The notes under the pieces were generated by a model. The model ran no database searches. It was not told the origin of the DNA and worked only from the letters and a program-made list of their open reading frames with translations. A DNA stretch of 64,000 bases from Salinisphaera aquimarina (GTDB lineage: Bacteria > Pseudomonadota > Gammaproteobacteria > Nevskiales > Salinisphaeraceae), in NCBI RefSeq assembly GCF_042643355.1, contig NZ_JBHRSS010000008.1, positions 248,001 to 312,000 on the forward strand, in the 5' to 3' direction. A program made the translations under genes and the position numbers. Position 1 is the stretch's first letter. Every line of letters starts with the position of its first letter. Shown piece after piece: positions 33,149 to 42,829 of the stretch.

Positions 33149-34432
33149 CTAGAAGCCGACCTTGAACGCTGCCTTGCCCGGGTAGACCGCGCGCGAACCC
33201 AGTTCGGCTTCGATCATGAGCAGACGGTTGTACTTGGCGATGCGATCCGAGCGCGACAGCGAGCCGGTCTTGATCTGGGTCGCGGCGGTGGCCACCGAGA
33301 GATCGGCGATGGTCGAGTCCTCGGTTTCGCCCGACCGGTGCGACACCACGGCGGTGTAATCCGCGCGCGTGGCCACATCGATGGCCCGCAAGGTTTCGGT
33401 GAGCGTGCCGATCTGGTTGGGCTTGATCAGGATCGAGTTGGCAATGCCTTCCTCGATGCCCTTCTGCAGAATCCGCGTGTTGGTCACGAACAGATCATCG
33501 CCGACCAGCTGCACGCGATCGCCCAAGCGCTCGGTGAGCAGTGCCCAGCCATCCCAGTCGTCTTCGGCCATGCCGTCCTCGATGGTGATGATCGGGTACT
33601 TGTCGACCAGCCCGGCCAGATAATCCACGAAACCCGCCGCGTCATAGTCGGCGTCGTCCGAGGCCAGCTTGTAACGACCGCCGGCATGAAATTCGGTGCT
33701 CGCTGCGTCCAGGCCCAGCCAGACGTTCTCGCCCGGCTTGTAGCCGGCGCGCTCGATGGCTTCCACGAGGGTATCGAGTGCGGCCGCGTTCGACGGCAGG
33801 TTGGGCGCGAAGCCGCCTTCGTCGCCGACGGCCGTGGCCATGCCGCGTTCAGTCAGCAGTTTTTTCAGGTGCTGGAAGATCTCGGCACCACAGCGCATCG
33901 CGTCGGCAAACGTCGGCAGGCCGGCGGGCACGATCATGAACTCCTGGATGTCGACGTTGTTGTCCGCATGCGCGCCGCCGTTGATGACGTTCATCATCGG
34001 CACCGGCAGATTGGTCGCCTCGTCGTGGCCGAGAAATTCGTACAGCCCCTGGCCGGCATCGGCCGCGGCCGCGCGCGCCACCGCCAGCGAGACACCCAGC
34101 AGCGCGTTGGCACCCAGCCGGTTCTTGTTGTCGGTGCCGTCGAGCTCGATCAGCGTCTTGTCGAGCCCGGCCTGGTCGTCCGCCTCGAAGCCCTTGAGCT
34201 TCTTGGCGATCTCGCCGTTGACGTTGGCCACGGCGCGGGTCACGCCCTTGCCCAGATAACGGTCGGCGTCGCCGTCACGCAGTTCCACGGCTTCCAGGCT
34301 GCCGGTGGAGGCACCAGAGGGCACCATCGCAAGGCCGACGGCCCCGCTGTCGAGCGTTACTTTGGCAGCGACCGTCGGGTTGCCGCGCGAGTCGATGACC
34401 TGATAGCCACGAATTTTATCGATCTTGGACAT
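33149..34432 (-). CDS. eno: Enolase
   Basis: A 427-residue enolase, which interconverts 2-phosphoglycerate and phosphoenolpyruvate. Start IRGYQVIDSRGNPTVAAKV, the metal-binding EDGMAEDDWDGW, the signature ILIKPNQIGTLTETLRAI with its catalytic Lys, and SHRSGETEDSTIADLSVA are all present. In gammaproteobacteria enolase is also a component of the RNA degradosome. It lies in the conserved order pyrG-kdsA-eno-ftsB, 56 bases after kdsA; PEP made by enolase is the substrate of KdsA. Confidence 0.98.
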   Translation of the reverse strand: MSKIDKIRGYQVIDSRGNPTVAAKVTLDSGAVGLAMVPSGASTGSLEAVELRDGDADRYLGKGVTRAVANVNGEIAKKLKGFEADDQAGLDKTLIELDGTDNKNRLGANALLGVSLAVARAAAADAGQGLYEFLGHDEATNLPVPMMNVINGGAHADNNVDIQEFMIVPAGLPTFADAMRCGAEIFQHLKKLLTERGMATAVGDEGGFAPNLPSNAAALDTLVEAIERAGYKPGENVWLGLDAASTEFHAGGRYKLASDDADYDAAGFVDYLAGLVDKYPIITIEDGMAEDDWDGWALLTERLGDRVQLVGDDLFVTNTRILQKGIEEGIANSILIKPNQIGTLTETLRAIDVATRADYTAVVSHRSGETEDSTIADLSVATAATQIKTGSLSRSDRIAKYNRLLMIEAELGSRAVYPGKAAFKVGF

Positions 34433-34488
34433 AGCGTTCTATCGGTTCGTCATGGGAAGAAGATTGAAAACAGATCGGCGCGAGCGTC

Positions 34489-35322
34489 TCAGAGCCGCTG
34501 TTCGCTCAAGCCGCGGCGTTTGATCACGGCGTCGAGCTCGACAAGCGTTTCCAGCAGCTCGCGCATGCCGTCCAGCGGCCAGGAATTGGGACCATCGCAG
34601 AGCGCGTTGTCCGGGTCCGGATGGGTTTCCATGAACAGACCGGAAATCCCCGCGCCGACCGCGGCTCTGGCCAGTACCGGAATCTGCTCGCGCGCGCCGC
34701 CGGAGCGCGTGCCCTGCCCGCCCGGCAGCTGCACCGAATGGGTGGCATCGAAGACCACCGGACAGCCGGTCTCGCGCATGAGTGCGAGACTGCGCATGTC
34801 GGCGACGAGATTATTGTAGCCAAACGCATAGCCGCGCTCGCAGACCATCAAGTCACGACCACCCGCGGCCCGCGCCTTGGCGATCACGCCCTGCATCTCG
34901 CCGGGCGACAGGAACTGACCTTTCTTGATATTGACCGGCACGCCGCTGGCGGCGACCGCCTGGATGAAATCGGTCTGGCGACACAGAAACGCAGGCGTCT
35001 GCAACAGGTCGACCACGGCGGAGACCGGCGCGATCTGCGATTCGATGTGTACGTCGGTGGTCACCGGCACGCCGATTTCGCGCTTCACACGGGCCAGCAT
35101 GTCGAGTCCGGCGTCGATACCGGGCCCCCGATAGCTGTCGCCGGAACTGCGGTTGGCCTTGTCGAAAGAGCCCTTGAAGATATAGCCGATGCCGAGCTCA
35201 CGCGTCAGCTCGGCCATATGGCCGGCCACGTCCATGACCATCTGCGGCGATTCCAGACTGTCCGGCCCCGCGATCAGGAACAGCGGCGCGTCCAGGCCTG
35301 CTTCGAAACCGCAGAGGTTCAT
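34489..35322 (-). CDS. kdsA: 3-deoxy-8-phosphooctulonate synthase (KDO8P synthase)
   Basis: A 277-residue KdsA that joins PEP and arabinose 5-phosphate to make KDO8P for lipopolysaccharide. Family segments include FKGSFDKANRSSGDSYRGPG, LQTPAFLCRQTDFIQA, NIKKGQFLSPGEMQ, FDATHSVQLPGGQG, METHPDPDNA and CDGPNSWPLD. The sequence is of the type found in Xanthomonas and Pseudomonas rather than E. coli. The first-strand motif is IAGPDSLES: residue 21 is Asp (GAC, 35262-35260), where metal-dependent enzymes have Cys and metal-independent ones Asn. The other ligand positions (His, Glu, Asp) are kept. The start at 35322 overlaps the pyrG stop (ATGA). Confidence 0.96.
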   Translation of the reverse strand: MNLCGFEAGLDAPLFLIAGPDSLESPQMVMDVAGHMAELTRELGIGYIFKGSFDKANRSSGDSYRGPGIDAGLDMLARVKREIGVPVTTDVHIESQIAPVSAVVDLLQTPAFLCRQTDFIQAVAASGVPVNIKKGQFLSPGEMQGVIAKARAAGGRDLMVCERGYAFGYNNLVADMRSLALMRETGCPVVFDATHSVQLPGGQGTRSGGAREQIPVLARAAVGAGISGLFMETHPDPDNALCDGPNSWPLDGMRELLETLVELDAVIKRRGLSEQRL

Positions 35323-36980
35323 GCGGTCGCGCGCTCGCGGGCCGCGCTGATGAAACCGATGAACAGCGGGTGACCGGCTCTCGGGGTCGAGGTGAATTCG
35401 GGGTGGAACTGGCAACCCAGATACCACGGGTGGTCGTTGAGTTCCACGATCTCGATCAGTTCGTCGTCGGCGGAAAAACCGGAGAACACCAGGCCCTTGT
35501 CGCGCAGTGCATCACGGTAGAGATTATTGAACTCGTAGCGATGACGATGACGCTCGAACACCTCGGCCGCGTCGTAACAGCGCGCCGCGAGCGTGTCCTC
35601 GACGAGCACGCAGCGCTGCTCGCCCAGCCGCATGGTGCCACCGAGGTCCACGTCGGCGTCGCGCTTCTGCACGGTACCGGCCAGATCGCGCCATTCGGTG
35701 ACCAGGGCAATGACCGGATGCGGGGGGTCGGGCACGAACTCGGTGCTGTGTGCGCCTTCGAGGCCGGCGATGTCGCGGGCGAATTCGATACAGGCGACCT
35801 GCATGCCCAGACAAATGCCGAAATACGGAATACCGTGAACGCGCGCGTAGCCGGCCGCGGCGATCTTGCCTTCGATGCCGCGTTCGCCGAAACCGCCCGG
35901 CACCAGGATCGCATGCATCCCGGCCAGGCATTCGCCGCCGTCACGCTCGACCGTTTCCGAATCGATGTACTGAATATCCACGCGGGTCGCGGTATGCAGG
36001 CCCGCGTGCGACAACGCTTCGTTGACCGACTTGTAGGCATCGGCAAGATCGACATACTTGCCGACCATGGCCACCCGGACAGTAACGTCCTGGGTCTTGC
36101 GCGCCTGTACCAACGCCGCCCAGTTGGACAGATCCGCCTCGGGGGCCTCGATGCCGAAGTGCTCGGTGACGAGCGTGTCGAGATTCTGCTGCTGCAGCAG
36201 CCCGGGCATCTTGTAGATGTCGTCGACGTCGATGCAGGCAATCACCGCGCGTTCGGTGACGTTGGTGAACAGCGCGATCTTGCGGCGTTCGTTTTCCGGC
36301 AGCGGCCGGTCGACGCGACACAACAGAATATCGGGCTGGATACCGATCGAGCGCAGTTCCTTGGCCGAATGCTGGGTCGGCTTGGTCTTCATCTCACCGC
36401 TGGAGGCGATATACGGCACCAGCGTCAGGTGCATGAACAGCACCCGATGATGACCCAGCTCGACGGCGAACTGACGAATCGCCTCGAGAAACGGCAGCGA
36501 CTCGATATCGCCCACGGTGCCGCCGATCTCGACCAGACAGATGTCCGCGCCCTCGCCACCTTCGAGAATGCAGCGCTTGATCTCGTCGGTGATATGCGGG
36601 ATCACCTGCACGGTGCCACCCAGGTAGTCGCCGCGGCGCTCCTTGTTGATGACGTTGTTGTAGATCTGGCCGGTAGTGAAATTCGAAAGACGCGACGTGC
36701 GCGTCTTCATGAACCGCTCATAGTGGCCCAGATCCAGATCCGTCTCCGCACCGTCGCGGGTCACATAGACCTCGCCGTGCTGGAACGGACTCATGGTGCC
36801 CGCATCCACGTTGAGATACGGGTCGAGCTTGATGACCGATACGCTCATGCCGCGGGCTTCGAGCAGCGCGCCGAGCGACGCCGCTGCAATGCCCTTACCG
36901 AGCGAGGACACCACCCCGCCGGTCACAAAAATATAACGAGTGCCTGCCGCGTCGCCTGCCATCGCGATTCGAGAGCTCAT
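35319..36980 (-). CDS. pyrG: CTP synthase
   Basis: A 553-residue CTP synthase that aminates UTP with glutamine. The N-terminal synthetase domain has the P-loop-like TGGVVSSLGKGIAAASLGAL (about 20-39) and KLDPYLNVDAGTMSPFQHGE. The C-terminal glutamine amidotransferase domain has the nucleophile Cys in FGICLGMQVACIE and the His-Glu pair in QFHPEFTSTPR. In-frame starts at 36980 and 36962 are both possible; neither has a strong ribosome-binding site. It is 24 bases after tilS and overlaps kdsA by four bases. Confidence 0.98.
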   Translation of the reverse strand: MSSRIAMAGDAAGTRYIFVTGGVVSSLGKGIAAASLGALLEARGMSVSVIKLDPYLNVDAGTMSPFQHGEVYVTRDGAETDLDLGHYERFMKTRTSRLSNFTTGQIYNNVINKERRGDYLGGTVQVIPHITDEIKRCILEGGEGADICLVEIGGTVGDIESLPFLEAIRQFAVELGHHRVLFMHLTLVPYIASSGEMKTKPTQHSAKELRSIGIQPDILLCRVDRPLPENERRKIALFTNVTERAVIACIDVDDIYKMPGLLQQQNLDTLVTEHFGIEAPEADLSNWAALVQARKTQDVTVRVAMVGKYVDLADAYKSVNEALSHAGLHTATRVDIQYIDSETVERDGGECLAGMHAILVPGGFGERGIEGKIAAAGYARVHGIPYFGICLGMQVACIEFARDIAGLEGAHSTEFVPDPPHPVIALVTEWRDLAGTVQKRDADVDLGGTMRLGEQRCVLVEDTLAARCYDAAEVFERHRHRYEFNNLYRDALRDKGLVFSGFSADDELIEIVELNDHPWYLGCQFHPEFTSTPRAGHPLFIGFISAARERATA

Positions 36981-37004
36981 GCCGGGGGAATAATAGCGCG
37001 CATG

Positions 37005-38327
37005 CTAGCCGAAAGGCTCCGCCGCGACAACGCGCGCGGGCTCGCCGGGAAGTTCGTGATCCCAGCGAACAGGGCCTGCGGCTCCGCCCAGCAAACGCTC
37101 GAACTCCGGATGACGCCAGTAATGCGCGACGGCCACCAGCGTATCGCCGGCGTAGACCAGCGGCATGCGCTCGCGTATCCACGGCGGAATACGGGCGACA
37201 CGCAGCCATTCCTTGAGTCGCGGCGCATCGTCTGCGGCGCCCAGTCGCTCGCCGCCGCGCCGGAACGTCACCGTCAGCGCCGCCAGCTTCTCGGCGGCTG
37301 ATGCGATGGTCAGCCGGCCGCAGCCTGCGGGCAGTTCGAGTGGCTGTGGCGGATACCACGCAAGCGATGCGCCCGTGGGCTCTGCCGGCAGACTGGGCAT
37401 ACAGAACAGCCGATCGTCGAACGCGCGCACGTCGGTGTGCGCAAAACACACGCAGGGGCTGGCGGCCATGCGGGCATCGACCAGCGCCTCGATCTGCTCG
37501 AGATGACGATGATCGGGGCGATCACGCCCGGAGCGCGCCAGCCATAGCCGAATCACTTCGCAGCGGCGTCGCGCATCGAATGACCGCAGGTCATCGCAGC
37601 GCAATGCACGCGCGTCGTCCTCGGCCGCGGCGAGATCCTCGGCGGCCAACGCGGCAATGCTGTCGGCCGCCTGTGCCGCGTGTTGGGCGCTGCGCGCGAG
37701 CGTGCGCGCAAACGCAGGCCAGCGCGCGCTCAGCGCCGGCAGAATTGACGCGCGCAGGTAGCTGCGGTCGACCGCGGGGTCGGCGTTGCTCGGGTCCTCG
37801 ATCCAGGACAGCCGGTTGTCGCTGACGTAGGCATCGATCTGCGCGTCGTCGATAGCGAGCCAGGGGCGCCAGTGGCCGCCGTGACCGAATTCGGCATAGG
37901 CCGGCATCGCGGCCAACCCCTTGACCCCAGCCCCGCGCAGGGCCTGAAGCAGGAACGTCTCGGCCTGGTCGCGCGCGTGATGCGCGGTGACCAGCACCTC
38001 CCCGGGGCGTAGCGTCTGCGCGATCGCCCCGTAGCGCGTCGTGCGCGCGGCGGCCTCGACGCCGTGACCGGTATCGACCACATCGACATCCAGACGGGTA
38101 AAAGCGACCTGCCATTCGGCACAGCGGGCGGCACAGTGCTCGGCCCAGGCCTGTGCCTGGGGCTGCAGGTGGTGACAGACATGGATAGCGCGCAGAGGAA
38201 GCGCCGCCGGGGACAACTGGGCCAGTGCATGCAGCAGCGCGGTCGAGTCACGTCCACCGCTGAAACCCACGACCAGCGCGGTCGCGGCGGCCGGCGCGGC
38301 ACGAAGCGCGCCCAGCAGCGCGCTCAC
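37005..38327 (-). CDS. tilS: tRNA(Ile)-lysidine synthase TilS
   Basis: A 440-residue ATP-pyrophosphatase that adds lysine to C34 of tRNA-Ile(CAU), changing its codon and amino acid specificity. The PP-loop is VGFSGGRDSTALLHAL (about 20-35). Other TilS segments are TAHHARDQAETFLLQALRG and the domain-2 region SWIEDPSNADPAVDRSYLR. The C-terminal TilS substrate-binding domain contains VTFRRGGERLGAADDAPRLK and the closing IPPWIRERMPLVYAGD. It overlaps accA by four bases, as in the usual accA-tilS pairing. Confidence 0.95.
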   Translation of the reverse strand: MSALLGALRAAPAAATALVVGFSGGRDSTALLHALAQLSPAALPLRAIHVCHHLQPQAQAWAEHCAARCAEWQVAFTRLDVDVVDTGHGVEAAARTTRYGAIAQTLRPGEVLVTAHHARDQAETFLLQALRGAGVKGLAAMPAYAEFGHGGHWRPWLAIDDAQIDAYVSDNRLSWIEDPSNADPAVDRSYLRASILPALSARWPAFARTLARSAQHAAQAADSIAALAAEDLAAAEDDARALRCDDLRSFDARRRCEVIRLWLARSGRDRPDHRHLEQIEALVDARMAASPCVCFAHTDVRAFDDRLFCMPSLPAEPTGASLAWYPPQPLELPAGCGRLTIASAAEKLAALTVTFRRGGERLGAADDAPRLKEWLRVARIPPWIRERMPLVYAGDTLVAVAHYWRHPEFERLLGGAAGPVRWDHELPGEPARVVAAEPFG

Positions 38328-39295
38328 CCCACGCGCTTGAAGTCGCCGAACCCCATCCAGCGCTGATAGCGCGTTTCCAGCAGTTCGTCGACACTCATGT
38401 GCTTGAGACGTGACATGTTGGCGAGCAGACGATCACGCAGCTGCTCCATGAGCGCAGCCGGGTCGCGATGGGCCCCACCGAGCGGCTCTTCGAGCACTTC
38501 GTCGACGAGCTTGAGCTGCTTGAGATCGGCGGCGCCAACCTTCATGGCTTCCGCCGCGTCTTCGGCCCGTTCCGCGCTCTTCCAGAGGATAGTCGCGCAG
38601 CCTTCCGGCGAAATCACCGAATAAATGCTGTATTGCAACATCAGCAGGTGATCGCCGACGCCGATCGCCAGCGCGCCACCGGAACCGCCTTCGCCGATCA
38701 CGGTGCACAGCACCGGTACCCGCAGGCGCGCCATCTCGAACAGATTACGGGCGATGGCCTCGGACTGATTGCGCTCCTCGGCGCCGATGCCGGGATAGGC
38801 GCCGGGCGTGTCGATGAAGGTCAGCACCGGCATCTTGAAGCGCTCGGCCATCTTCATCAGACGCAGCGCCTTGCGATAGCCCTCGGGCTTGGGCATGCCG
38901 AAATTGCGAAAGATCTTTTCCTTGGTATCCCGGCCCTTCTGATGCCCGATTACCATCACCGACTGTCCGCCCAAGCGCGCCGTGCCGCCGATCAGCGACG
39001 GATCGTCGCCGTAGGTCCGGTCGCCGTGCAGTTCTACGAAATCGGTGAACAGGCCGTCGATATAATCCTGCGTATAGGGGCGCAGCGGATGCCGCGCCAT
39101 CTGTGCCACCTGCCAGGTCGACAGCTTGCCGAAGATCTGTTCGGTGAGGTTGCGGCGCTTGCCTTCCAGGCGCGTGATTTCCTCGTTGAGGTTGACTTCG
39201 CTGCCGTCGGCGACAAAGCGCAACTCCTCGATCTTTTGCTGCAATTCGGCGATCGGTTGTTCGAAATCGAGATAATCGAGGTTCTTTTGCGCCAT
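38324..39295 (-). CDS. accA: Acetyl-CoA carboxylase carboxyltransferase alpha subunit
   Basis: A 323-residue AccA, which with AccD transfers the carboxyl group from biotin to acetyl-CoA in the first step of fatty-acid synthesis. Family segments: LDFEQPIAELQQKIEELR at the start, RHPLRPYTQDYI, HQKGRDTKEKIFRNFGMPKP, FIDTPGAYPGIGAEERNQ and GEGGSGGALAIGVGDHLLML. Length equals that of E. coli AccA within a few residues. It stands between dnaE and tilS, 29 bases after dnaE, in the conserved order. Confidence 0.98.
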   Translation of the reverse strand: MAQKNLDYLDFEQPIAELQQKIEELRFVADGSEVNLNEEITRLEGKRRNLTEQIFGKLSTWQVAQMARHPLRPYTQDYIDGLFTDFVELHGDRTYGDDPSLIGGTARLGGQSVMVIGHQKGRDTKEKIFRNFGMPKPEGYRKALRLMKMAERFKMPVLTFIDTPGAYPGIGAEERNQSEAIARNLFEMARLRVPVLCTVIGEGGSGGALAIGVGDHLLMLQYSIYSVISPEGCATILWKSAERAEDAAEAMKVGAADLKQLKLVDEVLEEPLGGAHRDPAALMEQLRDRLLANMSRLKHMSVDELLETRYQRWMGFGDFKRVG

Positions 39296-39324
39296 TGGTG
39301 TCGGTTCTTCCGCCGGGTTGCTGT

Positions 39325-42300
39325 TTATTGAAGTGTCGTCTGCGGGCGACGATAACGTACTTGCACTCGATCCGCACCTACGAGCCCGCGCAGATCGGCA
39401 AGCAGGCCATCACATATGCGCACACGGGTGTCGCCCAGCGTCAGAACGGCGCGCGCATCGTCATTGGTGTAGCGCAGGACCACGTCACAGCCGGCGTTCT
39501 CGGCACGATAGCGATCCACGCAGCCCGCCAGCGCATCGATATCGACACTGCGCGAGGCACGCAGTTGCAACAGGATGCGGCTCGCAAACCGTGCCCGGGC
39601 GCCATCGATGTCCATCACCGTTTCCGCGTTGAGTCGGAAACCGTCGGAGAAATCGTCGTACTGCAGCTTGCCGTCGACGATCACGAGCTTGTCGGTCGAC
39701 AGCAGATGGCCGTACTCGGCCGCCTTCTCCTCGAACAACGGACATTCCACGCGACCGCTGCCATCGTCGAGCGTGACGATGATGCGCTTGCCCTTCTTGG
39801 CGCGCCGGACTTCGACCACGAGGCCGGCGATCACGGCCGGCTTCTTCTGGCCGCGGCGCCCACGCGCCCCCTCTTCCGGGCGCGGCATCGCCGCGATCTG
39901 GTCGGCGATCTTGCCGCCGGTCATCAGTGCCAGCTCGTCTTCCCAGGCCTTGATCGGATGCCCGGTCAGGTACAGACCCAAGGTGTCGCGCTCGGCGCGC
40001 AGACGCTCGTCCTCGGGCCATTCCTCGCGTACTTCCAGCGGCGGCCCGGCGCTGTCGCTATTCTCGGCCAGGCCGAACATGTCGTTCTGGCCGGCGCTGG
40101 CGGCACTGCGGTCCTGCTCGGCTGCGGCAAGCGCGCGGGTCAGGCCGTACATGAGACTGGCTCGATTGGGGCCGAGCGCATCCAGCGCGCCGGCGTTGAT
40201 CAATGCCTCCAGTGCACGGCGATTGGCTTTGCCGGTATCGATACGGCGACAGAAATCGTAGAGGTTGGCGAAGGCACCCGATTCGCGCCGCTCCTCGATG
40301 ATCGACTCGATCGCACCGCGTCCCACACCCTTGACCGCACCCAGACCGTAGCGAATGGTCGCGTCGTCGACCACCGAGAAATCGTACTCCGAGGCGTTCA
40401 CGTCCGGCGGCGCCACCTCGATCTCCATGCGGTGGCATTCGTCGATCATGATCACGACCTTGTCGGTGTGATCCATATCCGCCGAGAGCACCGCCGACAT
40501 GAAATCGGCCGGGTAATGCACCTTCAGCCAGGCCGTCTGGTAGGTGAGCAGCGCATAGGCTGCCGAATGCGACTTGTTGAAGCCGTAGCCGGCAAATTTC
40601 TCGACCAGGTCGAAGATATAGGCCGCGGTGTCTTCCTTGACGCCGTTGGCTACCGCGCCTTCGATGAAGCCGCCGCGCTGCTTGGCCATCTCCTCGACTT
40701 TCTTCTTGCCCATGGCACGGCGCAACAGATCGGCGCTGCCCAGCGAATAGCCGGCCAGCACCTGCGCGATCTGCATCACCTGCTCCTGATACAGGATGAC
40801 GCCGTAAGTGGGCTCGAGCACTTCAGCCAGCGAGTCGTGCGGATAGACGACGTTGGTGCGCCCGTGCTTGCGGTCGATGAAATCCTCGACCATGCCCGAT
40901 TCCAGCGGGCCGGGACGATACAGCGCCACGAGTGCCACGATATCCTCGAAGGCGTCCGGTTTGAGACGCTTGATCAGCCGCCGCATGCCCGAGGATTCGA
41001 CCTGAAACACGGCGGTGGTATCGCCGGCCTTGAGCAGCTCGAAGGTGGCCTTGTCGGTCATGCCGAGCGAGCGGATGTCGATCGGGTCCTTGCCCTGTTT
41101 CGACATACGCTCGTTGGCCACGCGCACGGCGCGGTCGATGATGGTGAGCGTACGCAGGCCCAGGAAATCGAACTTGACCAGGCCCACGGCCTCGACGTCG
41201 TCCTTGTCGAACTGGGTGACGCGGTTGTTGCCGCCCGGCTCGCAGTACAGCGGGGTGAAATCGATCAGATCGGACGGTGCGATCACCACACCGCCGGCAT
41301 GCTTGCCCGGGTTGCGGGACAGACCTTCCAACGCCATGGCGAGATCGAGCAGATAGCCGACCTCTTCGTCCTCCTTGGACTGGCGCAGTTCCTCGGACTC
41401 CTCGAGCGCGCGCTCCAGCGTCATGTCGGGGGCGAACGGAATCTGCTTGGCGATACGGTCCATCATTCCGTAGGGATGGCCCAGAACACGGCCCACGTCG
41501 CGCACCACCGCGCGCGCCGCCATGGTGCCGTAGGTGATGATCTGGCTGACCTTGTTGGCCCCATAAGCCTGGGCGACGTACTCGATCACGCGGTCGCGAC
41601 CGTCCATGCAGAAATCGACATCGAAGTCGGGCATGGACACGCGTTCCGGATTCAGGAAGCGCTCGAACAGCAGGTCGAATTCGAGCGGGTCGAGATCGGT
41701 GATGCCCAACGCGTAGGCAACCAGCGAACCGGCGCCGGAACCACGGCCGGGGCCGACCGGCACGCCGTTCTCGCGGGCCCAGCGGATGAAGTCGGCCACG
41801 ATCAGAAAGTAGCCGGGAAAGCCCATGGTGGCGATCACGTCCAGTTCGTGATCGAGGCGCTGATCGTATTCGGCCTGCCTGGCCGCGCGGGTGTCGCGGT
41901 CCGGGTACAGCTCGAGCATGCGTGTTTCGAGCCCGCGCTCGGACTCTGCGCGCAGGAAGCTCGATGCGTCGTGGCCCTCGGGCACCGGGAATTCCGGCAG
42001 CACGTTCTCGCCGAGCGTGAGCTCCAGGTTGCAGCGCTTTGCGATCTCGACGCTGTTCTCCAGCGCTTCCGGCAGATCCGAAAACAGTTCGGCCATTTCC
42101 GCCGGGGTCTTGAGATACTGTTCCGGGGTATAGATTTTTGGCCGGCGCGGATCGGCCAGGGTATAGCCGCCGTGGATGGCCACCCTCGCCTCGTGCGCGT
42201 CGAAATCCTCGGCCCGGGGAAAACGCACGTCGTTGGTGGCCACCACCGGAATATCGTGGCGCAGCGCCAAACCCACCGTTTCCGCCAGCCAGGCCGCTTC

Positions 42301-42825
42301 ACCCTCGCGCTCGCAGCGGGTCAGCTCGAGGTAATAGCGATCGCCGAACAGATCCTGCCAGTAGCGCGCATGCGCCTCCGCGAGTTCCGGCTTGCCGGCC
42401 AGCATCGCCGCGCCGGTATCGCCCGCCATGCCGCTGGACAGCGCGATCAGACCGTCGCTCTTTTCGGCGACCCACTCGCGCTTGCACAGCACCTGGCCGC
42501 GATCCTGACCGTGCAGATAGGCACGCGTGAGCAATTCGCACAGATGCCGATAGCCATCGCGGTGCTGCGCGAGCAGCGTCAGCCGCGACGGCGCGTTCTG
42601 CGGTCCTTCGTCGATGAGCAGATCGACGCCCACGATCGGCTTGATGCCGTTGCCAAGCGCGGCCTTGTAGAACTTGACCATCCCGAACAGGTTGACGTTG
42701 TCGGTGACCGCCACCGCGGGCATGCCGGCTTCGCGCGTCTGCGCCAGCAGCGGTTTGATACGCACGATGCCGTCCGACAGCGAATATTCGGTATGGACGC
42801 GCAGATGAACAAAGGATGCAGACAT
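39325..42825 (-). CDS. dnaE: DNA polymerase III alpha subunit
   Basis: A 1166-residue replicative polymerase of the DnaE1 type. The PHP domain opens the protein (FVHLRVHTEYSLSDGIVRI). The catalytic palm shows GPGRGSGAGSLVAYALGIT and the Asp triad region MPDFDVDFCMDGRDRVIEYV. Further on come NKSHSAAYALLTYQTAWLK (fingers), the helix-hairpin-helix region and the OB domain near 960-1040 (VAGLVVEVRRAKKGKRIIVT). Length is typical of gammaproteobacteria (1160 in E. coli). It lies between rnhB and accA. A 1206-codon antisense frame over it is a GC artefact. Confidence 0.98.
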   Translation of the reverse strand: MSASFVHLRVHTEYSLSDGIVRIKPLLAQTREAGMPAVAVTDNVNLFGMVKFYKAALGNGIKPIVGVDLLIDEGPQNAPSRLTLLAQHRDGYRHLCELLTRAYLHGQDRGQVLCKREWVAEKSDGLIALSSGMAGDTGAAMLAGKPELAEAHARYWQDLFGDRYYLELTRCEREGEAAWLAETVGLALRHDIPVVATNDVRFPRAEDFDAHEARVAIHGGYTLADPRRPKIYTPEQYLKTPAEMAELFSDLPEALENSVEIAKRCNLELTLGENVLPEFPVPEGHDASSFLRAESERGLETRMLELYPDRDTRAARQAEYDQRLDHELDVIATMGFPGYFLIVADFIRWARENGVPVGPGRGSGAGSLVAYALGITDLDPLEFDLLFERFLNPERVSMPDFDVDFCMDGRDRVIEYVAQAYGANKVSQIITYGTMAARAVVRDVGRVLGHPYGMMDRIAKQIPFAPDMTLERALEESEELRQSKEDEEVGYLLDLAMALEGLSRNPGKHAGGVVIAPSDLIDFTPLYCEPGGNNRVTQFDKDDVEAVGLVKFDFLGLRTLTIIDRAVRVANERMSKQGKDPIDIRSLGMTDKATFELLKAGDTTAVFQVESSGMRRLIKRLKPDAFEDIVALVALYRPGPLESGMVEDFIDRKHGRTNVVYPHDSLAEVLEPTYGVILYQEQVMQIAQVLAGYSLGSADLLRRAMGKKKVEEMAKQRGGFIEGAVANGVKEDTAAYIFDLVEKFAGYGFNKSHSAAYALLTYQTAWLKVHYPADFMSAVLSADMDHTDKVVIMIDECHRMEIEVAPPDVNASEYDFSVVDDATIRYGLGAVKGVGRGAIESIIEERRESGAFANLYDFCRRIDTGKANRRALEALINAGALDALGPNRASLMYGLTRALAAAEQDRSAASAGQNDMFGLAENSDSAGPPLEVREEWPEDERLRAERDTLGLYLTGHPIKAWEDELALMTGGKIADQIAAMPRPEEGARGRRGQKKPAVIAGLVVEVRRAKKGKRIIVTLDDGSGRVECPLFEEKAAEYGHLLSTDKLVIVDGKLQYDDFSDGFRLNAETVMDIDGARARFASRILLQLRASRSVDIDALAGCVDRYRAENAGCDVVLRYTNDDARAVLTLGDTRVRICDGLLADLRGLVGADRVQVRYRRPQTTLQ

Positions 42826-42829
42826 GGCC

